From Tricholoma matsutake (Eukaryota; Basidiomycota; Agaricomycetes; Agaricales; Tricholomataceae): a stretch of 64,000 bases of DNA. Made by a program: the position numbers and the translations under genes. Below, one piece after another: positions 1 to 10,200 of the stretch. The notes under the pieces were generated by a model that was given only the letters and a program-made list of their open reading frames with translations, did not search any database and was not told the origin of the DNA. Location of the stretch: positions 1 through 64,000 of the forward strand of contig AP026544.2 of assembly GCA_026075535.2 (NCBI GenBank), written 5' to 3'. Numbering within the stretch: the stretch's first letter is position 1; each line of letters opens with the position of its first letter.

Positions 1-156
1 ACCCTAACCCTAACCCTAACCCTAACCCTAACCCTAACCCTAACCCTAACCCTAACCCTAACCCTAACCCTAACCCTAACCCTAACCCTAACCCTAACCC
101 TAACCCTCCCTAACCCTCCCTAACCCTAACCCTAACCCTAACCCTAACCCTAACCC
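1..156. repeat. Telomere repeat array
   Basis: About 25 copies of CCCTAA, read from the first base, so the G-rich TTAGGG strand is the minus strand and this is a left chromosome end. The array is regular except for two CCCTCCCTAA variant units at about 105-122. It ends at TAACCC, where unique sequence begins. TTAGGG is the usual filamentous-fungal telomere repeat. Confidence 0.99.
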
Positions 157-1001
157 AAGGACAGACTCCTGGTTCGGCCAGGGGTTTGTGCGAGAATGCT
201 AAGATGTGCATTTTAGAAAATATGGTGAAGAAGCAGAGATCAGGTTAGAACCTACATTGCAACATCAGGTAGATCAATGTCTGAGCTCAATTCATGTAAG
301 GTCCCATGGTGAGCAGGGGAATCGGAGTACAGGGTTCTGAGTTGCATTCGTGATGAGTCTGAGAAATACAGAAACCAAGACAACATACATATCCCGTGAA
401 CTTGGATAAGACACATCTACAGACGACGAGGCACGACAAGCTCTGTGTGTACAAAAATAAACTTGCAGAACAAAGTTCAATAGGGTAAAATGTGTGCACA
501 GCTTTGGATACCAGTCATTCACAATAACGGACAAAGATATGGCAGACTTTTGTACAGGTTGGTAATGTTTACTGATAATTGAAGGAGGCATCAGCGAGGA
601 GACAGATGACAACTTGGAAAAGCCACCTGCTATTGTCAGGAAACTCAGAGCTGGACATCTTGTGCTTAAGAGTTCTGCAACAAAAGCACAGAATAATAAA
701 AAATCAGAAATCAGATAAGACCAAAACAGCAGTACTTGGGAGCCATTAGCCTGTCAGATATCGCCAATGGGTGGTGTTTGGCAGTGAGAAGAGTGAATGG
801 GAAAATGCACAAGACTGTAAAATAAAGCCATAGTCATAGTTGGAGTAAAGAAGATGTTTTCAATGCCGCAGATGTAACAGACACTGGCATGTAAAAGAAG
901 CAGTGGCTGTCACCCCCAAATTTGAACGAACATGACTTTAAAGAACTTGAACGTGCAATACACAGTAGTTCAAGGCCACAGGCATCCAACACCCAATGTT
1001 G
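157..1001. other. Subtelomeric spacer, no gene seen
   Basis: AT-rich sequence without a convincing reading frame. The longer antisense frames at 290-610 show no recognisable domain and look like chance. I see no subtelomeric helicase gene next to the telomere, although such genes are common in fungi. Confidence 0.5.
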
Positions 1002-2554
1002 CTCCCAACAGAGCTAGTCCTAAAGATTATCCACAATGCTCTTGATGACAGGCCCGAGCCGGAGGGAGAAGACCAAGCAGTCCACAAGGACTGGCTATCT
1101 ATTTGACACACCCACTTTGGCATGATCTCCTGCAGACAATGAACAATGTCAACCCCTATCAACAGTTCAGCATCGACTTTGAAAGATCAGTGCAGAACAG
1201 TCACCCTACACATTTCAGGACAGACTCTGCTGTGTTTAGGACATGGGCAAAACACATAAACTATTTGCTTACTGCAACACCATTTCCCATAAATCTGTTG
1301 ATGAAATTCACATGATGTTTGGCGATATCTATGGAAAACATACAATCTGTGTTCAGCGGTCTAAAACAGGCACACCTGGGTGAATCCCTCGTATCTTTGA
1401 ACATCAAACTCGCATCCGATTTCACTCACACAATCAACCTACCCATATTTCCATCTTTGACTCAGTTACACCTGGGACTAGACAATTTCAAAAGTTCATT
1501 GCACCCCGTTTTTACCCATTGCAAGCACCCAAATAGCAATGGGGACACAACATTCATTGTACGCACTCCCAAGCTGCAAACATTATCCATGTATCCCAGC
1601 GACACAACAACCATATGGGTCAAAGACCCTGAACAACTGAAGAACTTGATGATAAATTTCCTGTCAGTAGGATGTCTCAGGGGATGCTGGATGGATGGAA
1701 GCCCTCACAGTACAAAATGGTGTCTCCAAGGCACACTCCTATGCCCAAAGTCATTGTTTGATGATTTCAACAATGTAGCAGAGGGATTGATGCACCTTGA
1801 CCTGTTCATCAAAATATCCTGGCTTGGCAATGTTGACTGCCTCCATTTCACAAATGTGACCACATTGACACTGCGCATAACCATTCCATACAACATACCA
1901 CAAGCTTCAACTGTGATAAGGCATGATGCACCAAAGTTAGAGTGTGGCACGCTGTTCATCTGTGATACATGGATCATCAACTTCACAGGAAGCTCTTTTA
2001 CAGCAAACGTGAAACAGCTCACAGTATGCACGCCTTGCTACAAAATGAAAATGATGATGGTAGACTCAAGAAGGTGGACACAAAACAACTTCATCGTTAA
2101 ATTCCCACTGCTTGAACAGGTCACACTTGGCATGCATGGAATACACAATGCCATCATGCCTCCTGACAACGTACAGTGGAGCAAAGTCAAAAGGCTCGCA
2201 CTGGCCATGGATATCAGGATTGCAGACCTAGTCGCTCACATCAGCATGCTGGAACTGGAAAAGATAATGCTTGTATACCCAGAGTGGCAAATGAAAGAGA
2301 CTTCATGGGGTGACAGTGAGGATGAGCGAACAGCAACCAGCGATGAAGAGTCAGAACAGAGCACTGGCATGTCATGGGCTATGGCACCAGGCATGAATTT
2401 CATTACATGAGAGATGATAATTGGACATTACAAGCTTGAATGCAGAAAGCTGAGCACATATTTCCCACACATCCAGATAACAAACTGTCACACCTTCGAC
2501 TGGCCTGACAGAGATTACTTTGACATCCTCAAAAGGGTGCACATACACAGATGA
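1002..2554 (+). pseudogene. F-box/LRR-like pseudogene, paralogue of the gene at 4204
   Basis: The reading starts at an F-box-like segment (LPTELVLKIIHNALDD, from 1002). It needs a one-base frame change near 1095-1105. It then continues in one frame through TGA stops at 1313-1315 and 2408-2410 to a final TGA at 2552. Alignment by eye with the intact gene at 4204-5892 runs to the C-terminus: ATPFPINLLMKF against PTPFDITLDLIF, and FDWPDRDYFD against HTHPDRHYFD. F-box proteins usually present substrates to SCF ubiquitin ligases, with the repeats choosing the substrate. Two nonsense codons plus a frameshift make this copy unlikely to be functional. It is the telomere-proximal member of a direct duplication. 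Confidence 0.8.
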
Positions 2555-2810
2555 CTGAGCTAGATCCTTCTTGGAATACCAACTGCAACATCAGAAATGA
2601 GCTCACCCAGCTCAACCCCTCCCCTGAAATGTCAGGTGACCTTCCAAAAATGGAAATGCTGACAAACTTGGTTGAATTTTGATGCCTGACCAAACAGAAC
2701 ATCTTCAACACACTGCGTGATCACGCCGGAAAATGACAACTGAGAGCAGCAGCCTGAGATGAGCCATTGCACCCAAAATGGGCCCAAGTGATTTGTTTGC
2801 GCCCTAGGTA

Positions 2811-3560
2811 TATTTCATGATGTTTCTTTCAACCAACTAACTGTTTTCATTAGTTTTAGGTTATACACATGTTACAGTGACAGCCCCATGCCCAACCACA
2901 ACAATGGATAACTAGCCTATGACAACAACAACAAGGCCCAGGTCCCCACAACAGCAATGGACAACTCAGTGCCCGCACCCCAGCACTGTGAGCCACAGCT
3001 TGCAAGTTTGTGGGTGCTCAATGACAAACCAGGGGGCTAGGAGGAGGGGGACAATAATGGGAAGGGATTATGACGACAGGACCAGGCGACAACATGGACA
3101 GGGAGGACTCGAGGACAGGGACCCTGACAAAACAGGGACAGCAACACATGGACAACAAGGACAAGGACGAGGGAATGACAGTGCCAACCCAGCACCTGCT
3201 CCTGCCACTGCAAGCAACTGCTCACATGGGGGATTGTGGGTGCTCACAGCAATGAGGGATGACAATAAACACCACCACACTATGGATGCGGGGACGTGAA
3301 CACCACGCACAACAGCAAACAAGGGGCAGCAGGGGAAGGGCCAGTGGGGAGCCACAAGGAGGAGAGGGGACACCTCACCCATTGCTGCATGGGGGGGTAG
3401 GATTTTTTTCTTGTTGTTTTCAATTACTAACATCCTTTTGGGGTTTTTTGATCTGAGTGATCCCAAGGAGGAAGCCCCAACACCACCGCTACAAGCCCTG
3501 CTCATAAGGTGGATTGAGGGGCTTATTTTTTTATGAGTTATGCCCTCATAATATATTTCT
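2811..3560. repeat. Dispersed non-coding repeat, copy 1
   Basis: Biased, low-complexity sequence rich in CAA, GGACA and CCCAGCACC words. It resembles 55540-56400 in block order: a CAACTAACT segment, a CAACAACAAC block, then an aligned CACTGTGAGC..GCTTGCA(A/G) motif and G/A-rich sequence. Frames of 126-167 codons exist on both strands, but they are low-complexity products (Thr, Gln, Gly, Asp, His) and I do not call them genes. It is probably an unclassified dispersed element. No ends or target-site duplication were found. Confidence 0.45.
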
Positions 3561-3849
3561 ATTTCTTTCATATTGAGAGTGCCCCTTGAGGGGGAGTAAG
3601 ATACTGGTAGTTAAATAATAGATATTCAATGTCAGTGACTCAGTGCCTTCAAGAATTGACATGCACTTGTTTTCACTTCATGTAATTATGTGTAAGTCAC
3701 CTGACTTTTCAGGGGAGGGGTTGAGCAAGGGGAGCTTCAGAAACACCTGGCATTTTCTTATACCCACGGTTATGAATATTTCGCATACTAGTACTTATTG
3801 ATCCTTTTCTGTTTGACTGATACATATTTCCAAGAACATACCCTACTTA

Positions 3850-4027
3850 CACAAGGCCAGCCTCATAATTTCTCCTTTCTGAAATATAGTTAGAAATTCT
3901 TTGTGAAATATTATATTTGAGACTAAATTTCTACAAACAGAAATTTAGTCTCAAATATAATATTTCACAAAGAATTTCTAACTATATTTCAGAAAGGAGG
4001 AATTATGAGCACAAGGCCAGCCTTGTG
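3850..4027. mobile_element. Foldback MITE, family A, internally deleted copy
   Basis: Arms 3862-3930 and 4.0 kb (3941-4009) are 69-bp inverted repeats with one mismatch around a 10-base loop. The element appears to run from CACAAGGCCAG at 3850 to CCTTGTG at 4027, flanked by TTA at 3847-3849 and 4028-4030, a 3-bp target duplication. The arms match those of the longer copy at 39937-40189, which has about 75 more bases in the centre. The right tip carries CACAAGGCCAGCC in direct instead of inverted orientation. Three-base duplications fit PIF/Harbinger or CACTA-like elements; the superfamily is not settled. Confidence 0.8.
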
Positions 4028-4203
4028 TTATGTATAGCCAAAGTACATGAACACGGACTGAAAGCTACTGCCAACAGAGCCAAGGCTACGATTATGCAAC
4101 AGCAGTAGTGTGACAGGTACACGGCGGTGTTAACACAACCAACTGCTGCCGTCTGCGGCTAACTTCGAAGAGCTTGCGGATGATTCGACGAAGATGATAA
4201 CCA

Positions 4204-5892
4204 ATGAGCCCATCAGTCACTGATATGAGCCAAGCCGCCCCATATAATATATGCATCGAGGATCGTATACTACTTGTTCAACTTGACTCTTGCAACCTTC
4301 ATCCACTGGTTATGTCCGACGAGCATGGTTCCTTAGTATGTTGGCCAGCCGAGCTGTTGCACAAGATCATCTTAATATGTGTCCATGAAGAACTGACGGA
4401 CCCCTCACTATATGCGCAAAAGTTCTATCCTTGGTGGCTGAATATCCGACATGTTTTGACTGAATTTCGTGACATTCTCATGACGTGCCCAATTCCTTAC
4501 AGGGACCTCGCTGCCACATTTTGCGAGGATGACAGTGACGACAGCGTTTCTTTTCTAGAGACATGCAAAATGTTTGTCAGACGCACAAACCACATCGACA
4601 CTATCTGCAACCCCACACCTTTCGACATCACTCTTGACTTGATATTCGAGAACCACTGCTACACATCCTTAAATCCCTCTTGTGTCAACATGATTTTTCG
4701 TGCATTGAAAAACACTCAAAAGCTTTCTCGTTCCATACGCGCCTTATATCTCACTTGCACGTCACCATTTGATCACGCTTTCATTCTTCCCCCCTTTCCC
4801 TGCATAACCTGCGCCTACATATCTTTGGGCAACTTGAGCACACAAAACCCTACCTTAATCCGACAAAACATCAACCGTTTTGTATTACGAGCTCCAATGC
4901 TGGAGTCGCTCTCATTATCCGCAAGCTGTTACGTTCATGTACCGGATGTACTCAACATTAAACTGCTTGAGCTCAACTTCGTTGGAGCAGGGATTCGGGA
5001 ACATGGCAGTCTTCGAACAATGGCACTCCCTAACAACTCGTTATTCACAAACTTCCACATCACCTCGCAACAGCTTACACACCTTCGACTGAGCACGTCA
5101 CATCAAACTCCAGAGAATCTTGACCTTCCCAACGTAACCCATCTTTCCATATGTATTGTCGGAATACCTGGCACGCCCGATCGTAATACGAACCTGACCA
5201 TCAAAGCATCCCACTTGAGAGTAGCACACTTGCTGCTCACTGACACACGTTCCGTCGCATTCCATGACAGCGCGCTTCCTTTAACCATCGAATACATCGT
5301 CATATCCACCCCGCATCCCTCCTTCATGCCACTAGATGTTCCTTCATTTCTGCAGGGGTCAGACCTTTGCTGCACCCACCACAACATCATAACCCATCTT
5401 CCTCAGGTGAAGGAGGCTGTGGTTGCATTGCATGGATTGCCTGACACAAATTCAGTGAGATCAGACATGCGATGGCCAGAACTCACAAAACTATACGTCA
5501 TATTCGAAATTGGCATCAGCGAATTTCTTGACCACATACAGATGCCGGCTCTCGAGGTCATCTGGGTTATCTTTCCAGCATGGCTCACCTCGAAAACACA
5601 GTCACCAACACAACCATTATCTGCACAATCGTTCTTAGTTCACTGTCTTGAGGACCCGGGTACATACGGCACAAACAGCAGCCGTGGCGATGACGAACCT
5701 TATGCCGAATCAGATGGTAGTCAGGATGACCCTGCGCAACAAATGCTCATGATTTCGTTTGAGGAAGAAAAAAGAAGGCTTAGTATTAAATTTCCCAATG
5801 TTGACGTACATACATACGACAACCATACACACCCTGATCGCCACTACTTCGATTCTATACCCCCCCACATGGCCCCATTTTTCAATTGCTAG
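4204..5892 (+). CDS. F-box/LRR-like protein, intact
   Basis: A single exon of 562 codons ending in TAG, with its ATG about 175 bases after the MITE. Residues 47-80 (WPAELLHKIILICVHEEL) fit an agaric F-box. The middle (about 160-450) has irregular Leu-rich strand-turn units of the kind seen in fungal F-box proteins with degenerate LRRs. Residues about 475-505 are acidic (Asp, Glu, Ser), and the C-terminus is a short conserved block ending PPHMAPFFNC. The expected role is substrate recognition in an SCF ubiquitin ligase; no substrate can be inferred. CpG dinucleotides are frequent, unlike in the decayed copy at 1002-2554. The F-box call rests on motif reading and family gestalt. Confidence 0.75.
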   Translation: MSPSVTDMSQAAPYNICIEDRILLVQLDSCNLHPLVMSDEHGSLVCWPAELLHKIILICVHEELTDPSLYAQKFYPWWLNIRHVLTEFRDILMTCPIPYRDLAATFCEDDSDDSVSFLETCKMFVRRTNHIDTICNPTPFDITLDLIFENHCYTSLNPSCVNMIFRALKNTQKLSRSIRALYLTCTSPFDHAFILPPFPCITCAYISLGNLSTQNPTLIRQNINRFVLRAPMLESLSLSASCYVHVPDVLNIKLLELNFVGAGIREHGSLRTMALPNNSLFTNFHITSQQLTHLRLSTSHQTPENLDLPNVTHLSICIVGIPGTPDRNTNLTIKASHLRVAHLLLTDTRSVAFHDSALPLTIEYIVISTPHPSFMPLDVPSFLQGSDLCCTHHNIITHLPQVKEAVVALHGLPDTNSVRSDMRWPELTKLYVIFEIGISEFLDHIQMPALEVIWVIFPAWLTSKTQSPTQPLSAQSFLVHCLEDPGTYGTNSSRGDDEPYAESDGSQDDPAQQMLMISFEEEKRRLSIKFPNVDVHTYDNHTHPDRHYFDSIPPHMAPFFNC

Positions 5893-6268
5893 ACATCCAA
5901 ATTGAATGCAGTGTCGTTGTTTTCTTGCTTTTTTGGTAAATAGCCCTATCACTAGTAGGTAGGCCACAATTGAGAGGAAACTCGCACAGCATCATCATCA
6001 CGCCTGTATTTGTTTTTGCACGAGGATGGTGGGAAATCTACATTATCGCGACAATGGATATTTCCCGCACTTGCCACGCCAACCAAAAAAGCCGGACGGA
6101 CCTGTGCAGTTTTGAAACACCGCCACGAATGTAAATTTAGACTCAGACCGGCAATCACCGCACGAATAGATGCTTACTGATTCGTTTGGGTGGTCAGGAT
6201 GGTATAAGACCGAGCTCTCAATACTGAGAACTCGGAACAGAGCATACAGACAAGAAAAAAAATAGACA
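5893..6268. other. Spacer between F-box gene and transcription factor
   Basis: Shared 3' region of the converging F-box gene (+) and transcription-factor gene (-). Antisense frames here show no recognisable domain. Confidence 0.5.
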
Positions 6269-6407
6269 CTAATCCACATCGGAATTGAAATTATTTGATA
6301 CTCCCTTGGCTGGGATCTTACAAGCCTTCGACCGGGGTTGCCTGTTCCGCACACCTCGATAACTTTCCAGTGGGAATGAGCAATGTAATCCACGCTTTTC
6401 ACATTGA

Positions 6408-6486
6408 CTAGACAGTAAAAGACGTTCAGTAACGATGTAAAGAAAAATGAGTGTCAGTGCAAACCAGAGGCGTACTGAAAACTTAC
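6408..6486 (-). other. Intron in Zn2Cys6 gene
   Basis: 79 bases, donor GTAAGT, acceptor CTAG. It is supported because removing it restores the Cys spacing of the zinc cluster exactly (KKTC-S-QCEK). Confidence 0.85.
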
Positions 6487-6904
6487 GAGCATGTTTTTTT
6501 CTCACTCCCAGCTAGTGGGGCGCCGCATGCAATCTTGCGAGTGCGGCAAAATAGGCAAGCCAACGGGGGTTTTGGCTGTGCAGGTTTCGGTGGCGTAGGT
6601 TTTTTTGCACGTCTTTTAGTGGGTGGGGCACTGAGGCACATGCGCGAAGGGCGAGGTGTGGCTGTGATGCCAATGTAGGGATGGGATTTAGAATGCCTCG
6701 CCTTTTGCAAGTCCTGGGTGAGACGGCTTCGATTCGCCGGGGCGACGACGGAAGCATCTAATGACCTCGCATCCGGTACACAAGGATATCGGGGTACCAG
6801 GGCATGAAGCTGATCATTTACAATAGGTGCGTCAGTTTGCCAGTTTGGGGTCTGGGTGATGAGGTCAAATGGTTGGAGCGTCAGAGACAGGGTATCATCG
6901 CATA

Positions 6905-6909
6905 GCAAC
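6905..6909. repeat. Target-site duplication GCAAC (left)
   Basis: Identical to 12664-12668. It flanks the Copia element and lies inside the transcription-factor coding sequence. Confidence 0.95.
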
Positions 6910-7214
6910 TGTTGGAGCAGACTATATACGCTGCACAGGGGAAGAGACTACACGTTCCTTACAACCTACCTGGGGTTTAGTTAGACTTACAGCTAGGGTT
7001 AGCAGAGGTAAGAACACTGTATTCCTACTACGGTACAGGTTCTCCTTATATACATAATAATAAGGATGTCACATGACTCGGGAATGTGTTTACCGCATGT
7101 ATGCGCAGTAAGCGCAGTAACATGCGTATGCTGCATGTATCGCCTCATGTATACATGTGTATGCTGCATGTATTGCCTCATGTATACAGCATGCATCAGG
7201 GATTAATTTCAACA
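6910..7214 (-). repeat. Copia 3' LTR
   Basis: 305 bp, bounded TG..CA, with no difference seen from 12359-12663. It contains repeated (T)GCATGTAT and CTCATGTATAC words on the plus strand. Confidence 0.96.
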
Positions 7215-7226
7215 CCCCCCCTCAAA
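7215..7226 (-). other. Copia polypurine tract
   Basis: On the minus strand TTTGAGGGGGGG directly abuts the 3' LTR. This is the expected position of the primer for plus-strand DNA synthesis. Confidence 0.85.
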
Positions 7227-7246
7227 CTGTACAGCGCTCTAAGCAG

Positions 7247-10200
7247 CTAAGTTTGAATCTCGAAAGTAATTCCGAGAGAGTCTCTAAATTTCCTGAATAG
7301 GACGGCGCCAAGGTTCTTTGTGAACATGTCAGCCGGATTATCACTTCCAGGAATGAAAACGACTGTGACTTTGTCATTTTCTATGCATTCGCGGGTGTAG
7401 TGGTAGCGAATGTCTATATGTTTGGTCCTTCTTTCCTGAACTGGATTTGATCCAATAAAGATGGATCCTTGATTATCAGCGCAGATTGGTACGCGCTTCA
7501 GTGTATATCCAAGTTCCTGGAATAAGGACTCTATCCACACTATCTGCCGACAAGTGTCGGAGAGAGCCATGTATTCGGCTTCTGTGGATGACAGTGCTAC
7601 AGTTTTTTGTAAACGGGACTGCCAGCACACAATGCCACTCGCCAGAGTAGCAAAGTAACCCGTTGTAGATCGGCGCTTGACTGTGTCAGCTGCCCAATCA
7701 GAATCTGTGAAGGCCTGTAGCCCCTCGGATTTCTCTCCATCATAGACCATACTGTACTTCTGGGTTCCCACCAGATAGCGCATTATGTACATCGCTTTGT
7801 CTAGATGTTCTTGGCTAGGATTAGCCGAGAATTGCGACATCTTGATTACCGCGTAAGCGATATCAGGTCGCGTTCCGAGCATCAGATACAATAAAGATCC
7901 GATCACAGACTGATATTTTGATCTAAGCGCCGCGTTTGGCGTCGCTGTGTTCTCCGACGGTTTGTAGCCAGTCGGGAGCGGAGTGGGGGCAATCTTGGCA
8001 TTTGTCATCTCGAACCTCTCAAGCACTTTGGCGAGATATTCTGTTTGATCGAGTTTGACTTTTGCAGCGGTCTGGGTGACGCGCATGCCTAAGAATTCCG
8101 TGACTTTTTCAGTACTACGGCACTCCCAATGCTTCAGGCAAGCATTCCTCTTTTCATCCACAAGTTTCTTGTTCTTGCCCATGAACAAGCCATCATCAAC
8201 ATAGACTAGCGCAATAACGATGCTGCCTGTCTTAGGATCCTTGTGTATGAAGATGCCGGCATCGGAGCTGGCGCGCACAAACCCAATGGTGCGCATAAAT
8301 GCCTCTAGCTCTCTCCACCATGCTAGTGAAGCCTGTTTAAGGCCATACAATGCTCGGCGTAAGCGCATTACTTTGCGCTCTTTACCCTCGAGTTTGAAAC
8401 CCTCGGGTTGATCCATATAGATCTCCTCATCAAGTTTGCCGTATAAAAATGCGGTTTTTACATCTAGACCGGTCATATACATGCCTTCTAGAGACGCAAG
8501 GGCAAACATGAGGCGTACGGTCTCGTAGCGGACTACTGGTGAGAAAATCTCATCAAAGTCAACGCCTTCGACTTGTGAAAAGCCTTTGGCCACGAGTCTG
8601 GCTCGTTTTCTTCCGTCCGATTTTACGGAGAAAACCCATCTATTTTTGATCGTTTTTCGATCATGTGGAAGATCGACGATGTCATAGACTTGTCGCTTGC
8701 GAAGAGCCTCTAACTCTTCACGACAAGCCTGTTTCCACTCAAGTTGCTGCTGCCGGGGTAGGCGCGCAATATCGCGAAATTGGTTTGGAACTAGGCTTTT
8801 TCCGCTTGATGGTGTGACTGCTTTTGACAACAGCCAGCGGATAAGCTCATCTCCACCTTCCTTGGTTATCTTTTTAATATAACCTGCTTCGTCCGGTTCC
8901 CCCATTGGGTGATCATGTTCTTGATTATTGGAATCGGGCACACTCTCGTGGGGTGCCGAACTCGGTCCAGCAACCGGTTCTTGCTGTTGAGGTCGTGGTC
9001 GTGTTCGGTTATGATCCGAATCTTGACCCACAGACTTCTTCCAATATCGATCACGCGCAATGTCTCTCTCTATGTCAGAGGGGAGTCGCTGTTCTCCATA
9101 GGTATTGCCGGGACGGTTTGGGATTTTCCTCTGCCTGCCTGATCGACGGGGCAATTGCTGCCATTCCTGTTGATCTTCACGTCTTGGACGAAAGTCCTCA
9201 GTGCTAACTGGAGGCGGCGGAGGAGGAGCGTTAGTCGCATCGTCATGCGCCTTTTGCTCGCTTGGTAAATCATCATCATCTTCTGATGATGGAGGAAGGG
9301 GCGGATTTTGTGGTGGTATAGGGTCATCGCCATCCGTTCCAGATGAGTGGTCGTCATCTTCTGGTTCTGGTGGAAAATCACCAAGGTCTGTCTTGGCAGG
9401 AGTTTTAGCTCTGGGACAGCATGGGAACATCGTTTCATCAAATAGTGCCGTAGCACCAATGAATATTGCGCCGTTTCGTCGCATGAAACGATATGCTTTA
9501 ATGCCATCTTCTACTCCAAGGTACGTCATTAGCTCCGATCGAGGAGACAATGTTGTTGGACGTTTTTCTTTTGGTAGATAGACATAAGCACCGCAACCGA
9601 AGACCTTCAGATTGTTTAGATCTGGGCGGACCTTTGTCAGGTCCTCAAAAGGTGTCAGCCATTTCAGGCGCCTTATTGGGGTTCGGTTGTATAAATGTGT
9701 TGCATGTTCTATGCAAAATTCCCACCATGATTGTGGTAGACAAGCGGTGAATCGCAGGGTTTGCGACTTTTCCATTATTGTCCTTATGGCGCGCTCTGCA
9801 CGCCCGTTCTGTTGATGAACGTGGGGTGCAGACATCTCTATTTTGATGCCTAAATCCTTGAGCTGTTTTTGTAGCTCACGATCCTTGAACTCCCCCCCTG
9901 GATCGACACGCCAGCGCTTGATTGTAGCGCCATATTGGGTCTTAGCCATCGCTTGAAATTGTCTAATCGCTGCAGCAGCGTCAGATTTCTTTCTAAGGCA
10001 TTGGACCCAAATATATGACGTTTTGTCATCCAGAAATACAATGAAGTATTTATGTTTGTGGTACGATAGTACCGGGAGTTCCTTTAGGTCGGAATGTATT
10101 AATTCAAAGGATTTGTCAGCTCGTGAGTCTGACTCGGGAAAAGATTTTGAGGTCATTTTCCCTTCTGCACACCCTGGACATATAATTTTGTCTTTAGGAA

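Larger units (their letters stand above)
6269..6909 (-). pseudogene. Zn2Cys6 transcription factor, 3' part (cut off by Copia element)
   Basis: Read on the minus strand, exon 1 continues from the insertion site at 6909 to 6487. A 79-base intron (6408-6486, GTAAGT..CTAG) then splices to exon 2, which ends in TAG at 6269. Splicing joins the two halves of a Zn(II)2Cys6 binuclear cluster: CLFCRTRKIAC (C-x2-C-x6-C), a loop, then C-S-QCEKRGLHC (C-x2-C-x6-C). A basic, Pro-rich stretch precedes it. The cluster sits at about residue 290 of 357, near the C-terminus; I recall such C-terminal clusters from an agaricomycete family. The N-terminal coding part lies 5.8 kb away at 12664-13180, beyond the retrotransposon, so this is half of a disrupted gene. 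Confidence 0.85.

Noticed and set aside
2919..3571. Overlapping ORFs of 126 and 167 codons
   Set aside because: Low-complexity products on both strands within a biased repeat; no codon-usage contrast and no homologue-like blocks.
6999..7196. 65-codon ORF with a repeated RQYMQHTHVYMR pattern, present twice
   Set aside because: It lies in the Copia LTRs and is duplicated only because the LTRs are; the repeat comes from GCATGTAT words.
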